A program made the position numbers and the translations under genes. Source: Welwitschia mirabilis (taxonomy: Eukaryota > Gnetophyta > Gnetopsida > Welwitschiales). From it: 64,000 nucleotides of DNA. Location: the NCBI GenBank assembly GCA_051453625.1, contig JBOZIK010000001.1, positions 131,988,035 to 132,052,034 of the forward strand, read 5' to 3'. Under the pieces are notes generated by a model, which saw only the letters and a program-made list of their open reading frames with translations, was not told the DNA's origin and searched no databases. This document shows, in pieces, positions 48,048 through 64,000 of this stretch; position 1 is the stretch's first letter; every line of letters starts with the position of its first letter.

Positions 48048-49800
48048 TAAAGTTCTTTCAACTCCTATCTATAATTATATCCATTGCTTTTATGTACTCT
48101 ACACCTATAAACCTATCCACTATCATAGCTTTGATAATGTCTGATATGGCAATCACATAACAAAGAATAAGTTGTAGGTTGACATAGGATCAACAACACC
48201 TTGTTGAACCCTATCACGAGGAAACTATCAAATATGGTATTCATGAAGAATGAATCGATAATATAAACATAGATACACTAGAATCATATTAATAAGATTA
48301 TCATAAATAACTAAGAGTTTTTATTAGGTATAAACCATTGTTTCCTAAGAAACACATGAATAGTAAACTATTTACATAGTGTTTACCTTATAAAATATAT
48401 GTTTTTCTCTAAGAATAAAAAGTAATAAAGCTTGTATTATTCACTTTCAATATCTGCACTTTACTAATCCAAGGGCCACGGGATATCATGCATTTTATGG
48501 ACAATGTAATGGCATAAAAGCCACTTTGAATTAACCATTTTTAAAGTTTAAAGGCTGTCTTAAGAAAACATGTTGGATCTTGTATCCATCCACCAGCTTT
48601 ATGTCTCACACAACTATTAACTTTAATGCAACTTTAAAGGAGATAATCTCTATTATCCTAAATGATAAAAATTCTTAAAGAAAAATATAAAACCAAATAA
48701 AAATTAAAAAAAGCTTGTTAACATACACTTTTATCAATCCAAAGCTCTGGACAAAGAACCCATATACATATGGGGAAATTTAATTTAATGGAGTTGTTAC
48801 TCAACCCTTTTTATGCTTTTAGATGCCAAAAATATTAACGCTCTTGTTCCATTTTTTTAATTGTCACAAACTTTCCCTTGGCCCTCTCCACGTTGATTTT
48901 TGTAATCTGGTTTCTACTTTTGATTGTAGTAATGATTACAATTTGGAATTTCATATATATTCCCTTTCCTGTCTATGCATCTTGACACCATCAAGGTTAT
49001 TACTGACATCCACATCCCTGGTGTTGTTGATTTCAACTACACCATCCTTCACAAAGCCTACAATAATTTTTCATCAACCAACAATGACGTTCCACTTTCA
49101 TGCCCTATTCTTTTATGACATCAACAAGTCTCATGGTCGATGAATCAAGATTTTATAAAATTTATTAGGTAAAGGAGGATCAAAAATAATTCTTCTATGT
49201 CTGTCACTTCTATTTCTGTAAGATGCACTCAGACTTGCGTTGCTAAGTTCAATAAAGGAATCCCTTTTTCTTCAATAAACAACATTGGATTAATTCAATC
49301 TTAGCAGTTCTAGACGAAACTCCTCTTAAGCTTGCAGAATGTGTTAGCCAATGGTGGATTTTTGTAAGTCTTCCCCAGGCATACATGGAAGTTACCATTC
49401 ACTTCTCAATAAACGAAAGATCACTGTCACTCCTGGTTCTAAACAAGTGTACAAAATGGTAATATATAATTGATTTGCAAAAGGTTTCAACTCTAAAGAC
49501 ACAAGTGCATAGTAAGAAACGCACAATCACGTCCATTATTAATACATGAACAATTCTCAACTGACCTTTACTTTCGTTTAAGGCACAAAAGATTATTTAG
49601 CGGACATCTTACAAGCTAGAAGTTCAAGGCCTAATCTGGTTTTAGGAAAATGACTAGGCATCAATGGCCCTGGAAATTGAGACAACTAGATAACGATGAT
49701 AGATCAATAGCCATTTAAATTCATTAAGTCTTGTGATCATTGCAAGTATATACAAGAACAAAGTTAAATTACAGTGAAATTCTAGCAACAAAAAAATTGT

Positions 49801-50266
49801 TGATTTACATATAATGCATTCTGATATACTTATTGATGTATCATTTGATTTGGTTGCTTTTCATATTGCTTACTCTATAGAAAAAGGTTGCCAGAAAAAT
49901 AAAATGCCTCATGCCAAATATTGCAGGCAAGGATTCTTGCAACCAGTTTCAGAAGCTGTTGGCAAACCTAAGATTAAACATGACGGATTCATTCCTTGCA
50001 CAAAGCTGCAAAATGACATTGCAATAAACAGTCAAGGATATAGCAAGAGCCCTGCAATCTCATGCACGTTCACATTATGGACAAACCAAATGAATGCAAC
50101 AACATATCAAAATATCATTGTTAGCAAAATATCAAACAAGTTAGCTAAAAATTTTTGAACATCACAATGCAAGTATCTTAAATGGCAAATTATATATATA
50201 TATATATCAATGTTCACAGAATGCTATGTTACCATGATAACATGAAACTTGAATGGAATGTCATGA
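49801..50266. other. Region 3' of RPN11; unrecognised open frame
   Basis: A 114-codon plus-strand frame (49814-50158) starts at a Met and has mixed composition, but I know no matching family. A (TA)n run lies at 50189-50208. The frame converges on RPN11 and may be chance. Confidence 0.3.
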
Positions 50267-50272
50267 TTTATT
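50267..50272 (-). other. Candidate RPN11 polyadenylation signal
   Basis: AATAAA on the minus strand lies about 228 bases downstream of the RPN11 stop codon, a usual distance for a plant 3' UTR. Other AT-rich signals nearby could serve too. Confidence 0.45.
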
Positions 50273-50499
50273 AGTTGCTGTTTTCATTCATAACTGTGCC
50301 ATCGGCAAAACATCTTCGTAAAGTTATGATATACAAATAACGAGAAGCATCAAAGTGTCTTTTCTCTAGGATCCAGTAATCATGCCAACAATCAATTACC
50401 GGCAGTCCAGAACCATATTCGCCTGACTTCTAACCCAGGCATTTAAATCGCAAGGCACAAATCCATCTAATGCTTTCCAAAGATAACACTAACAGAAAA

Positions 50500-54635
<4,136 letters not shown>

Positions 54636-54703
54636 CGTTTTTGCTTCCTTCCGCAACAATCCCTTCACTCGCAGCAAGTGACACACGAAACTTCGTTTCG
54701 AAT

Positions 54704-54839
54704 CTGTAAACGAAGAATCCAGAAAAATGAACTTATTTCGGGAAAGACAAATAGCCTCCGTAACAATCAAGTTAAAAAAAACAGAATTAATACGTATATG
54801 TCCATAAATATATTGTAAAGAGTAAGGAAATATTAGTAC
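54704..54839 (-). other. Likely 5'-UTR intron of RPN11
   Basis: On the minus strand CTGCAG|GTACTAAT (donor at 54839) and GTTTACAG|ATTCGAAAC (acceptor ending at 54704) bound a 136-bp AT-rich segment. It ends 68 bases upstream of the start codon. The flanking sequences are less AT-rich and fit 5'-UTR. A frame reading through this segment into the start codon (Met at 54872) would add residues not present in the family, which supports splicing. Confidence 0.6.
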
Positions 54840-54984
54840 CTGCAGAAGTAGGTTTTGTGGGGATTTCAACACTCAATCGTAAGGAAATTAGTGACGGAAT
54901 TTAAAAATTAAAAATAAAAGTATTTAATTAGTATTCATCTTTTCTTTGTTATTAAGTCTTCTCAATGTTATAATTTTAGCTAAC

Positions 54985-55160
54985 AGGATGGTAGTACAAT
55001 TGGTAGGACACTTGTCCTCCATTCATTTAAGAGGTTATGAGTTTAGTTATTAGTTGACTATGAAGCCCTAGGCATAATTAAATCATTTGTTTGGGTGGTC
55101 TTAGTGGTTATACTTTAAAGAATGAGATATAGTTACTAAAAGTTTAGACTTGACACTATA
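54985..55160 (+). repeat. tRNA-derived SINE, degenerate
   Basis: GGTAGTACAATTGGTAGGACACTTG (from 54990) matches a tRNA A-box region of the T-G-G-T-A-G-C-T-C-A-A-T-T-G-G-T type. About 45 bases later GGTTATGAGTTTAGTTAT (55032-55049) is where a B box would be, but it has lost the central C-G or C-A bases. The unrelated tail with T-rich and A-rich stretches is typical of SINEs. The 3' end is not defined. It lies about 110 bp upstream of the likely RPN11 first exon, in the opposite orientation. Confidence 0.6.
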
Positions 55161-58100
55161 TAAATATATAATTTTCAAAGAATTTTACATTCATAAAAAG
55201 TGTCGAACTTAAAACTTCTAATGACCATGCCTCTTTTAAGAGTATATAATTTTTAATACTTTCTATATTGTTGATATGTTTTAGACAATGTGTCATGTTA
55301 TAAAATAAGAAAGTAATGTTTATTTTAATTTTTACTTTTGTATGAGCTAAGTGACATAACTTAACTAATAAATAAATAAAAGAATTAAATAAATATATAA
55401 CCATAAAAAACTGGATTTTTTCTCTATAATATTACACAAGAGTCGATTTCTATACATTTATCATCTTGTAAAAAGATATCTATAAGATTTAGTGCATGGT
55501 CTAGTGGGTTTTTAAAAATAAATTATTTTTATTTTTCTTTCATGATTATGAAATCTTTAAGCATCTAGTAGTTATTTTTTAATAAAAATAACGAAGTATT
55601 AAAGCATATGTATTTTTTTTAATGCTACAATGTTGGGACTGTAAAAGTTAGATGAGGTCACTATTATTAATTATTGAAATAAGCATCATTTTTTATCCTA
55701 AATATTTCTCATGAATGTACCTTCTCTAATAATGTTAGGTGATGTGCTGTCAGGTGCCTCTAAGAAGTCTTTGTATTGGTTATTATTTTGTACTAGTTTT
55801 ATCAAAAGTATAGGAAAATATTTAAATTGTGTAGGGATTTAACATGTGAAAAGGAAAGTTATTTAACTTGAGCCTAATATGTTTCATGTTGCTAATTCAT
55901 TAGTATTGGTTTATTTAATTAAAATATCATGCTCTCCTTATGCTTCACAATTTTATTATTGTTGAAAACATATATGTGTAACTTTGAATGAGTTGAATTA
56001 GTCTTTACTAGGGTTCAATTGTTCACTTGTTACTAGTTTCTTGTGATCTTCCTTCTCTACCTTACAATTTCCTATATTCAGTAGGATCACTTTGAATGCA
56101 TTTTGGTTAGTATCATTGACTATTACTTAAAGAACCCACTTAGACTTATAACAATTTTGAATTCAATACATAGACTTTTGATAATACTTTATCATAACAA
56201 GATGGGATGTTAAAAACAAGTGAGAATTATCACATCTCTCTAACTTAATGATGCTTTTCCTTCTATAAAGTTGTTTTGTGAGAAAATAAATTTTACCTAA
56301 CTACATGTTTATTACTTTAATAAACTTTGCACTAATGACATTGAATTTATCAATTTGGATGTGGAATTTTGAAGATCCTTCAAGCATTATCCCTTTAACT
56401 TCTTTTTCTTCCTTGGATGTAATCTTCATGTGACATGTATTTTACTTCTTTGAATGCTACATGCTGTAATCCTATTAGAGCAAGCACAAGGAGCTTGCTT
56501 TTATATGATGGGGTATAAGATGTTTAAATATGTTATTGATTACATATTTGAAGAAATAGTTCCGAACTTTCCTTATGTAATCATACACAGTGGTTATTTG
56601 TTCCATCATTCACAAAGATTAAGTAATATTATAGTGTGTGCACTACATATGCTTATTTATGATTAATGTTTTTGAAATCAGAATATGAATTTTCATTATT
56701 GTGCTTAATGTTTTATAAAGCTCTAAAGTGATATATGAATTTTGCTCATCTCCGAATCTTCAAAATCTTTGGAATATTTTCTTTAATTATGCAAGATGTT
56801 TATTTCTTAAAATCCCATATGCATATCTCTAACTAAAAATGCAAATGTTCTAGTCTTAAGAGGACTTCTCATTTTGTAGCCATGTTAGCTAAAACATATT
56901 TTCATTTGTTTTTCTTGTCTTATGCTATTGTTAGCTTCATTTCCTTTCCTCATATATTCTAGTAAAATTTGACTATTTTAATAGTCTATTAATTGAAGTA
57001 GAATAACATAAAGTAGCGATAATCCAATTAATCCACCATGAAGTTAAGCAATAATTTTTTTTATTAACTCCTTCATGATTTGAGAAAATATGAAACTATC
57101 TCTTTATAGTTATGTGTAAAAATGTTAAAATTATTTTCCATATTACATTTTATTTGGGTGGGAGGTAAACCCTACACAGCAATTTGATAGTAACTTTTAA
57201 GAACATTCAAAATGCATTATAAGTAAAAAATTAAGAAGCTTGTGATAAAGCTATAAAGATAGTTGAATTATTCTTTTTAAAAAAGAAGGAATTATTTAAC
57301 TAGACAAAACATCTCTATAACCAAAGACAAAGTCACTTATTTATAATTATTTTGTAAAATATTAAATTAGTAATAATGTAATATTATATCTTAAAATCAA
57401 ATATTCATAAAAATAGACAACATTAAAGTAATTTAATTTTTTTGATAAGATCATTACCTCAAATATTTTTCTAATTAGAAGGAGGGGAAAAAAGGATACT
57501 CTAAGATATATATGACGTGAAATGAATTTAGCATTTCATTAGAGTAAAATAGTCAATAACAAAATGTAAAACATAAAAAGTAAATTTATTCATTAAAAAA
57601 AAATTAGATTTGATGAAGTACTTTTTTATTTTTTTTAAAATAATGATAACTACTATTATGAATAGGTTTGAAGGCAAACTAGTATAGTGATTATTATCAC
57701 AACTTGTAAAATTAAAATCCATAATGCTTATGAATAAATTTTAACATAAATGATAGGTATAATAGATTAGCAACTCTTATAACATGTTAAAAAGTAAATG
57801 AACATCATGCATATCATAACAAGTTTTGATGATTATCAACATTATAAATGGATTTAAAAATAGGTTATTACCATGTACAATGACATCACAAATTCCATTA
57901 TAAAGCAAAACACGGGCTACTAGAAACATACTTAACATAAAATAATATGAGCAAAAAATAAAAATAAATGTTTTCTTCATTTTTAATGAAGTATGTTCTA
58001 GATAGTAAAGTGGAACAAAAAATTACAAGATTTATTAGGAATTTGATATTAACAACTCCTATAATATGCTAGAAGAGAAAAGGCCATCATGCATGTTATA
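55161..58100. other. Anonymous AT-rich DNA
   Basis: No coding block recognised; open frames (for example 56454-56666 plus) match no family. A stretch at 57673-57722 resembles a degraded tRNA-like head (A-C-T-A-G-T-A-T-A-G-T-G, then A-A-A-T-C-C) but is too decayed to claim. Confidence 0.45.
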
Positions 58101-58107
58101 ACACAAT

Positions 58108-58376
58108 CCCATAACATGGTTGTTTCCCTTAAGTTGGAAGATTTAATGTCTTGGATTCAAATCCTATAGTGTGTGGGTTGGCTTGTGGTTCCTCCTCATG
58201 TATTCAAATTTCACTAAGTGCTAGCTTCAATGTCTTGCATCCAAATCATAAGTGAGACCTAAACATTTGATGATTAGATCTCAAGTCCATAAGGACCATC
58301 CATGGATTTTCATTTGGCAAACCAACTCATTATGAACTATTATTAAGCAACTTCATTATAAAAAAAAAAAAAAATG
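58108..58376 (+). repeat. SINE-like element with B box and poly(A) tail
   Basis: GGATTCAAATCCT (58154-58166) is close to the Pol III B-box consensus GGTTCGAATCC. A segment ending TTAAGTTGG (58129-58137) could be the rest of an A box. The block ends in a run of 15 A residues (about 58361-58375). A second copy of the B-box neighbourhood (58227-58256) lies inside the body. A 270-bp poly(A)-ended unit with an internal promoter fits a SINE; target duplications were not found. Confidence 0.5.
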
Positions 58377-61300
58377 TAGAAATCGCATAATCATTACTAT
58401 TTCACATAAATGATTTAAAAGGTACACTGTTGCCATGCCAAATCATGTTTTAGATTTTATTATACATTACAAAATACATTAATGTAAAAGAAAAACAAAA
58501 GTAAAATGAGGGGAAAAAGATAAAATACATTTACATTGTCAATTTTATATGTCTCAATTATAAATTTTTTTATAAATTTACTAGTTAATTTGATGTAAAT
58601 AAATTTAAAGATATATTTAATTTTATAAAAAAAGCATTATATTTGAATAACAAAATGATGGTTAAAAAATATTAAGAACATAAAAAACTAATTGTAAGGT
58701 AGATAATTTATAACCCAAGTTAAAATATTAAAGGTGTCAAAATACTAAAGAGGTTCAAAAGAATTCTGATTTAGTGAAATATAACATTCTAGATTATAAA
58801 AAAGTATACTTTGAGCCATAGTAGAATACACATAGATTGCTTACATTTAAGAAACTAATGTTTTACTTCCATTAAAGACATCTACATATTATGCTAGAGT
58901 TTTAGGTGTTTAGATAATATAATAATATTAGAATAGAGACATGAAAATGAAAAATATATTAGGTCCGTGATAATGTTTAGTATTAAAACTTTTAATCAAA
59001 ATATCAAACATGTAAGTCTAGTATTCATGATTTAAAATTGAAAACAAAAATTATCCCATATAACATAAACATAGAAAAAATTAAGAATACAATTAATTCA
59101 TAATTTATATTTTCTAAAAAATAAAATATATTAGCACATGAAAGGGTGAAAAATTAAAATGATGATAAAATTAGATGAATATAACTTTAAGTATAGGAGA
59201 TTCTTATTAATGACTACTTTCCGGAGTACTTCCTTAGGTATCACTAACTACATTATTATTTCATAAAGCATACTTAACATATTTCTTTCTTAATTATTTT
59301 TAACTAATTTATTATGTAGAGGATATGAAATTTTTGGACATCATTGATTCATTGATTTGAATTTCATTTTTAATTCTTTGATTATCTTTGACCTTTTCTA
59401 TGACATTTTCTTCCTTTATTTTAACTATTCTTGGTAAATTGATTATTTTAAATAACTAAATCATGAGTGACTTTGCAAATCTTAATTTGTACACACTAAT
59501 TCACCTAAGATTTTTCAACTCCCTTGGGGGAGGATCACGTCCAGATCCTCTTGCTCTTGATTATGCATTACTAGATAATGTATTTGAGGAGATATTGAAT
59601 AGTTTTCCTTTATGGTATATTTTTATTCATATTATTTGCTTCATATTGTATCATGTTTTAATTTATTTGTGTGTTAAACATATTCTTGCTATTTGTGGTC
59701 TTAAAGTTTTTCATGCATGATATTTTGCTAAGATCTTTATTTTGATGGATCTTGTAAGTGTTATACCTTTGTATTTTTCCAATTGCCTTGGAAACCTTAG
59801 TAGAATGTGAATGAAAATTTGATTTTAATGTGATTGATCCAACTTATGCTTGAATTCCATGCTATGTTGAGCTTTCAAAACTTCCAATTATTTTTCACCA
59901 TTTTGAAATTAAAATCATTGGTTGCATTAGTCCAATCCTTCACGAACAAATTTTTGCCTTCAATGATTTTTGTAAGACACATTATTTGTGGAGGTTACAC
60001 TACCAAAGCATAAGTGTACTTTAACTCTACATGCTAAGTATTATGTTTTTACTTAGAAGATTGATTACTAGAGTTTGTTCTACTTATGTGTATATTATCA
60101 TCATGAGATCATCACATACCTCTTTATAGCTACATTAATTGTTATACTCAAAGAGTTTCTCTTTTGTCACAGAAATAAAAAGTTATATTTGATTCATAAC
60201 TAGAAATTATTTACTCTTCTTTAAAACCTATGGAAAATGACCAGGTTACAAAATCTAAGAAGCAGTCTTTTAAAGGCTAATAAAATGCATCTTCTCTACT
60301 TCACCACTATCTCCCTAAAAAAATAATGCCTCTTCTTGTTCTTTCAATAATCAATCACTTATGGATAAGAAAGGTTATATTTCAATCATATATTGAAAAA
60401 TATCTAAACATATTTAGTCTCATACTATTTCTTCTATGGATCCTCAATAGGCTTCTTTGGAGTTTATTATTTTAATCATTATTACTTTTGAATGTGTGGA
60501 TATTGATATAGTTATTTTTATTAAAATTAATGGGGATTATTCTTCTCCATATATAGCTTAATAAATATTATCTCTTAGATTGTTTAGGTCTTTATTGATA
60601 ATCTCTGAAGGAAGTGCTATAAGGGTTTTCTCTCTAGGTTTTCTCTTTGTTTAGATTTTTTGTTGCTTCAAGAGATCAATATTATAACTTTAGATTTCTA
60701 ATAAACTCTAAGGCTTTTGGTACTTCTCATCTTTAAGGATGTGGAGGAGATACCATTTTAACTTCTTCTTATTGGAATTCATAAATTATTTTCTATGGTT
60801 TAGATTCTCAATAATAGTCCTATTGGATCAATTCTTTCCTCTTCCATTTAAATTTTCGTATTTGTTCAATATATGCTTCTAATCATATGCATGAGCTATT
60901 TTTTTCTAGAGAAATAACAAATATATATTATATTATAATAAAAGACAAGAAGAAATACAACATACCTTAAAAGCTATTTTTTCAAGCATAGTAGAAATCC
61001 CTCTAATAATCAAATACCACCATCTACTTTAGTCAAATCTAGTTTCCAATTCCAATAAAAAATAGACTCTAGACTAGTATACTCTAAAGGGTTTACAATG
61101 AAATGGTATTCATTAGGGATAAATTTGGGAGAGGGGATTTGAGCAAGTAGACTGATAGTAATGGGTTCGGTTTCATCTTCTTCCACATCTTCTGCTTGTT
61201 TATATTGTTTGGATTCCTCTTCTTCTACTTTTTCTTGGACTCTTGGTTTTGGCGCATCATCAGTGTACACAGTAGACATGTGAAGGTCGTGCTCTTCATC

Positions 61301-61780
61301 ACTCTAGATATACTTTGGAGGCTCTTATAAATAGGCCTCCTTAGAAGATCCTATCAACCTAAAATTCTAGCATGTATTTGCATTTTCCTTTGGTAAAGAA
61401 GCTAAAGCAAATATTCATGTCTTACTTTACAACTTTGGAAAGAGTAATGGATGGAGTTTGAAAGAAATAAAGGGAGATCTATTTAAAATTTCCCCATTAT
61501 GTTAGCCAAAAAAGTGAAAATACAGCTTATTGATTTTGCTAAAGTGGGCTTTCAGAGTGAAATATTTCATGATCAGATCATTTAAAGTCTTAACTATTAA
61601 TATTTCAAATTATAAAATTATGAATGCTTTAAGAGCATTTCATTTAAGCTTAATACCCTAAGAACCTGTGCAGATGACATCACTAATAGAAAGAATATCA
61701 ATGTAAATGATAGTGTTACCTATATCTGCCATTCTAGTTTCTAAAGAACTCATCAAGATTATAACCTCTGAGGATGAGAA
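58377..61780. other. Anonymous AT-rich DNA, one unrecognised acidic frame
   Basis: Among the AT-rich sequence, a minus-strand frame at 61010-61279 codes 89 residues. It has a Glu-rich stretch (E-K-V-E-E-E-E-S, then D-V-E-E-D-E-T-E) and a Pro/Ile-rich second half. I do not recognise it and no promoter or splice context supports it. A plus-strand 85-codon frame at 59463-59720 is also unsupported. Confidence 0.35.
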
Positions 61781-61789
61781 CATAAGAAT

Positions 61790-64000
61790 CCCATCCTAAA
61801 GCTTGAAAGGCCTTCCAAGTTTGATCATGATGTAGCTATGTGTTGTACCTGCCTGGTTTAATTGTTAAGGTTTTTCCTATGTCTTTTAGTGTGTTAATGC
61901 TACTGTAAGTGCTCTGACATGGTTTCAACACTTTACTCTAGTGTGGGTCAGATGCTTTCTGCTATGCGTCATCTTGCAAAACAAACTTGGCTCCATTTGT
62001 AGGGTTTAAGCTATCTCTTTTTTATAGGCATAAATTTGATCCAATTCTTTAATCTGCTAAATAATTTTAAATTTCAAATTTAAGAGAGAGGTTTTCTATG
62101 GGAAATAATATTGCATTTAATTTCCATAGAATCTAAGCACTAATGATCATAAAGGTATGTTTTCTAAATGAATTTAATGTGTCCAAGCTAATAATAAAGG
62201 GGAGATATATATTTAAGTCTTTCCAAAGATCTTTTACAAAAGAACATTGAATGAATAAGTGATTCTAAGATTCATTAACTTCATGATACATAGGACACCC
62301 TTGAGCAACTCTTAAATTTCTTTGGATGAGCTTATCTGCTGTTAGAGTGTAATGATTTAAGATATATAACTAAAAAATATTAATTTTGTTAGGAATATCA
62401 ATCTTCTATAATTTCTTTCATCTATAATTATAATCAACCAACTTGTGATAGGTTTTTTAGATGCTTAATTTTTAATTTTATATGGAACATTTCAATGTTT
62501 AAAAACATGTGGCCAAACCTCTCTTGTAAAGTGAATCATGTATCTTTAGAACACGAAAGTCCTTTCTTTATTTCTATAATTCTATTTAAAGAACTTTATC
62601 TAAGGAATACTGTTATCTGAATAAAATCTATAGTGGTGCTTCGCAAAAATGCATTTGCTTATATTAAAAGTTTTTGTAACTTCAAAACCACCTACTTTTT
62701 TTATAATAGCTATTCACTTAAAGTTTATAAGATGAAGCCTGTTATGAGATTTTCCATCCAACCAAATAAAATCTACAATAATATTATCAATCAAGCTAGC
62801 AAACTTATTAGAGATGGAGAAGTAATTGATAGGGTAAATGATCATGCTTATGAGACAAAACATGATAAAGAGAATTTTCTAGCACTTGAGTGAAATTTGT
62901 TATCCCATCTAGTCAATCTAGTTGAAATTTTTCTTACTAAGGGAGGCCAAATATTATCAACATTTTGATTAGAACAAAAAATAAGTCCAATATAAGCATC
63001 AAGAAAGTCTGCTTGTGAAGATTAAAAAATGTTTAAGATGCTTGACTTCCTTTTCTGAGGAGTGTTGATAAGAAAAAGCTTTAATTTATGCCCATTAATT
63101 ATAAGACCTGAAACATTATGGAATACATTCAAGATGCTATGAGCTTTCTGTGATACAATAAGACTAAAGTCAAGACATAAAAGAGTGTCATCCACATACT
63201 AAAGAATGGGGTATGAGGGAGCTAATTCAGTAGCTGAGATTTATCTCAATATAATAGTCAGGAAAAAGAATGCATCACAAGAACAAAGATGCAAGGGGAG
63301 AGACGATCACCTTGATGGAGGCTGTTGCTTCTTTGGAAATTGCTATATCACTCACCATTAATCATAACAGAAAGGGTTAGCATTCAGATGCAGAAGTAAA
63401 TAAGTTACCTGAGAGACACAAGGAAACCGTGCTTTGGTAACCTATAATCTAGTATTTTCCACTGTAATGTGTCAAATGCTTTAGCTATGATAATCTTAAG
63501 GAACATTACAGGATTATTTTTCTAGGGGTGTAAATGGAGAATTTCATTAGCCATGATGATGTTGTTTTACATAACTCTACCTAATATAGAGCTAGATTGA
63601 AAGGATAGAACAATGTCTGGAAGCAGTATTTTGAGCCTTTTCGCAATAATCTTAAAGCAAATCTTATAAAATACATTAGAAAGACTGATTGGTTAATACT
63701 AATAAGGACTTTTTGCATCTTCTATTTTGGGAATGAGGATGATAAGAGTATCATTGAAAGTTTAGTAAAAGTACCTTTTCTAAAAGTTTCTTCAACTACA
63801 TTACACACATCAAATTTGATAATATCTTAGAAGGTCTGGTAGAATTATACAATAAGACCATTAGGACTAGACACTTAATTCTTTTTCATTAAGTTGATAA
63901 TATTATTAATTTCATTCTTCATGAATTTTTGGTTTAAGTAACTGTTGTGATGCGTATTTGTGCAAATATTACACTCTCAAGAAGATCCTGTCATTCACGA
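61790..64000 (-). pseudogene. LINE (L1-type) ORF2 remnant running off the right edge
   Basis: Minus-strand reading from the right edge gives RT blocks in order. I-P-K-x-E-D-A-K-S-P-Y comes first (about 63730-63690). Next are P-I-S-L-S-N-V-F-Y-K-I (about 63690-63655), the A-K-A-F-D-T-L-Q-W motif (about 63490-63455) and H-Q-G-D-R-L-S-P-C-I-F (about 63320-63280). The catalytic box follows as Y-V-D-D-T (about 63205-63190), keeping both Asp. Further down the C-terminal zf-RVT region (about 62340-62250) has a C-P-M-Y-H-E-V-N-E motif. Frameshifts and stops break the frame, so it is inactive. The endonuclease would lie outside the window. Confidence 0.85.

Larger units (their letters stand above)
44870..49800. 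other. Anonymous AT-rich DNA with diverged repeats
   Basis: No gene recognised. It contains a diverged ~316-bp tandem duplication (46500-47095) and a perfect 10-bp hairpin (48024-48047). A 106-codon open frame at 48823-49143 (plus) has low-complexity Ser/Thr/Phe composition and no family match. Confidence 0.45.

Noticed and set aside
50189-50208. (TA)n run as a functional element
   Set aside because: A simple microsatellite, common in AT-rich plant DNA.
57673-57722. tRNA-like stretch (A-box-like TAGTATAGTG with a later AAATCC)
   Set aside because: No cloverleaf can be formed with paired acceptor and T arms; probably a decayed SINE head or chance.

Overview
The window looks like plant nuclear DNA, very AT-rich. 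It holds one intact gene in a large field of old, stop-riddled retroelements. The intact gene has GT-AG introns, one of them 2.5 kb, and encodes a plant-type proteasome lid subunit. Low gene density, many nested ancient Copia and LINE copies and a long intron suggest a large-genome seed plant, possibly a gymnosperm. That placement is inference; nothing here fixes the species.

Layout. 1-1.3 kb: a minus-strand LTR with TATA box and tRNA-Met primer site at the left edge, next to a minus-strand LINE ORF1 (DUF4283 plus zinc knuckles). 1.3-7.6 kb: anonymous AT-rich DNA. 7.6-9.5 kb: a decayed MULE-type transposase with a SWIM zinc finger (minus). 10.8-11.6 kb: the 3' end of a Copia element (RNase H, polypurine tract, LTR). 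11.76 kb: a possible glutamate-receptor-like fragment. 14.45-14.8 kb: a Copia reverse transcriptase remnant. 16.35-20.9 kb: a LINE whose 5' part is present twice in tandem. 21.2-44.4 kb: a nest. A long-LTR Copia element (about 21.7-37.4 kb) sits inside a second LTR family, called element X here. The Copia gag/protease gap holds 1.3 kb of unexplained DNA, and its integrase is split by a 6.4 kb LINE insertion with a recognisable target-site duplication. Element X pieces recur at 21.2, 37.4, 41.5-43.5 and 44.0 kb. 44.4-50.2 kb: mostly anonymous DNA with diverged repeats. 50.27-54.84 kb: RPN11 (minus), six coding exons, 308 residues, plus a likely 5'-UTR intron. 55-61.7 kb: anonymous DNA with two candidate tRNA-derived SINEs. 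61.8-64 kb: a minus-strand LINE ORF2 running off the right edge.

Only RPN11 reads as a working gene. It encodes the metalloprotease that removes ubiquitin from substrates at the 26S proteasome, and all its catalytic residues are present. Everything else recognisable is mobile-element debris with many internal stops and frameshifts. I found no operon-like, CRISPR-like or defence-like system. The least familiar items are element X, which has private coiled-coil reading frames and no visible pol, and a gag-like module riding inside the large LINE insertion.
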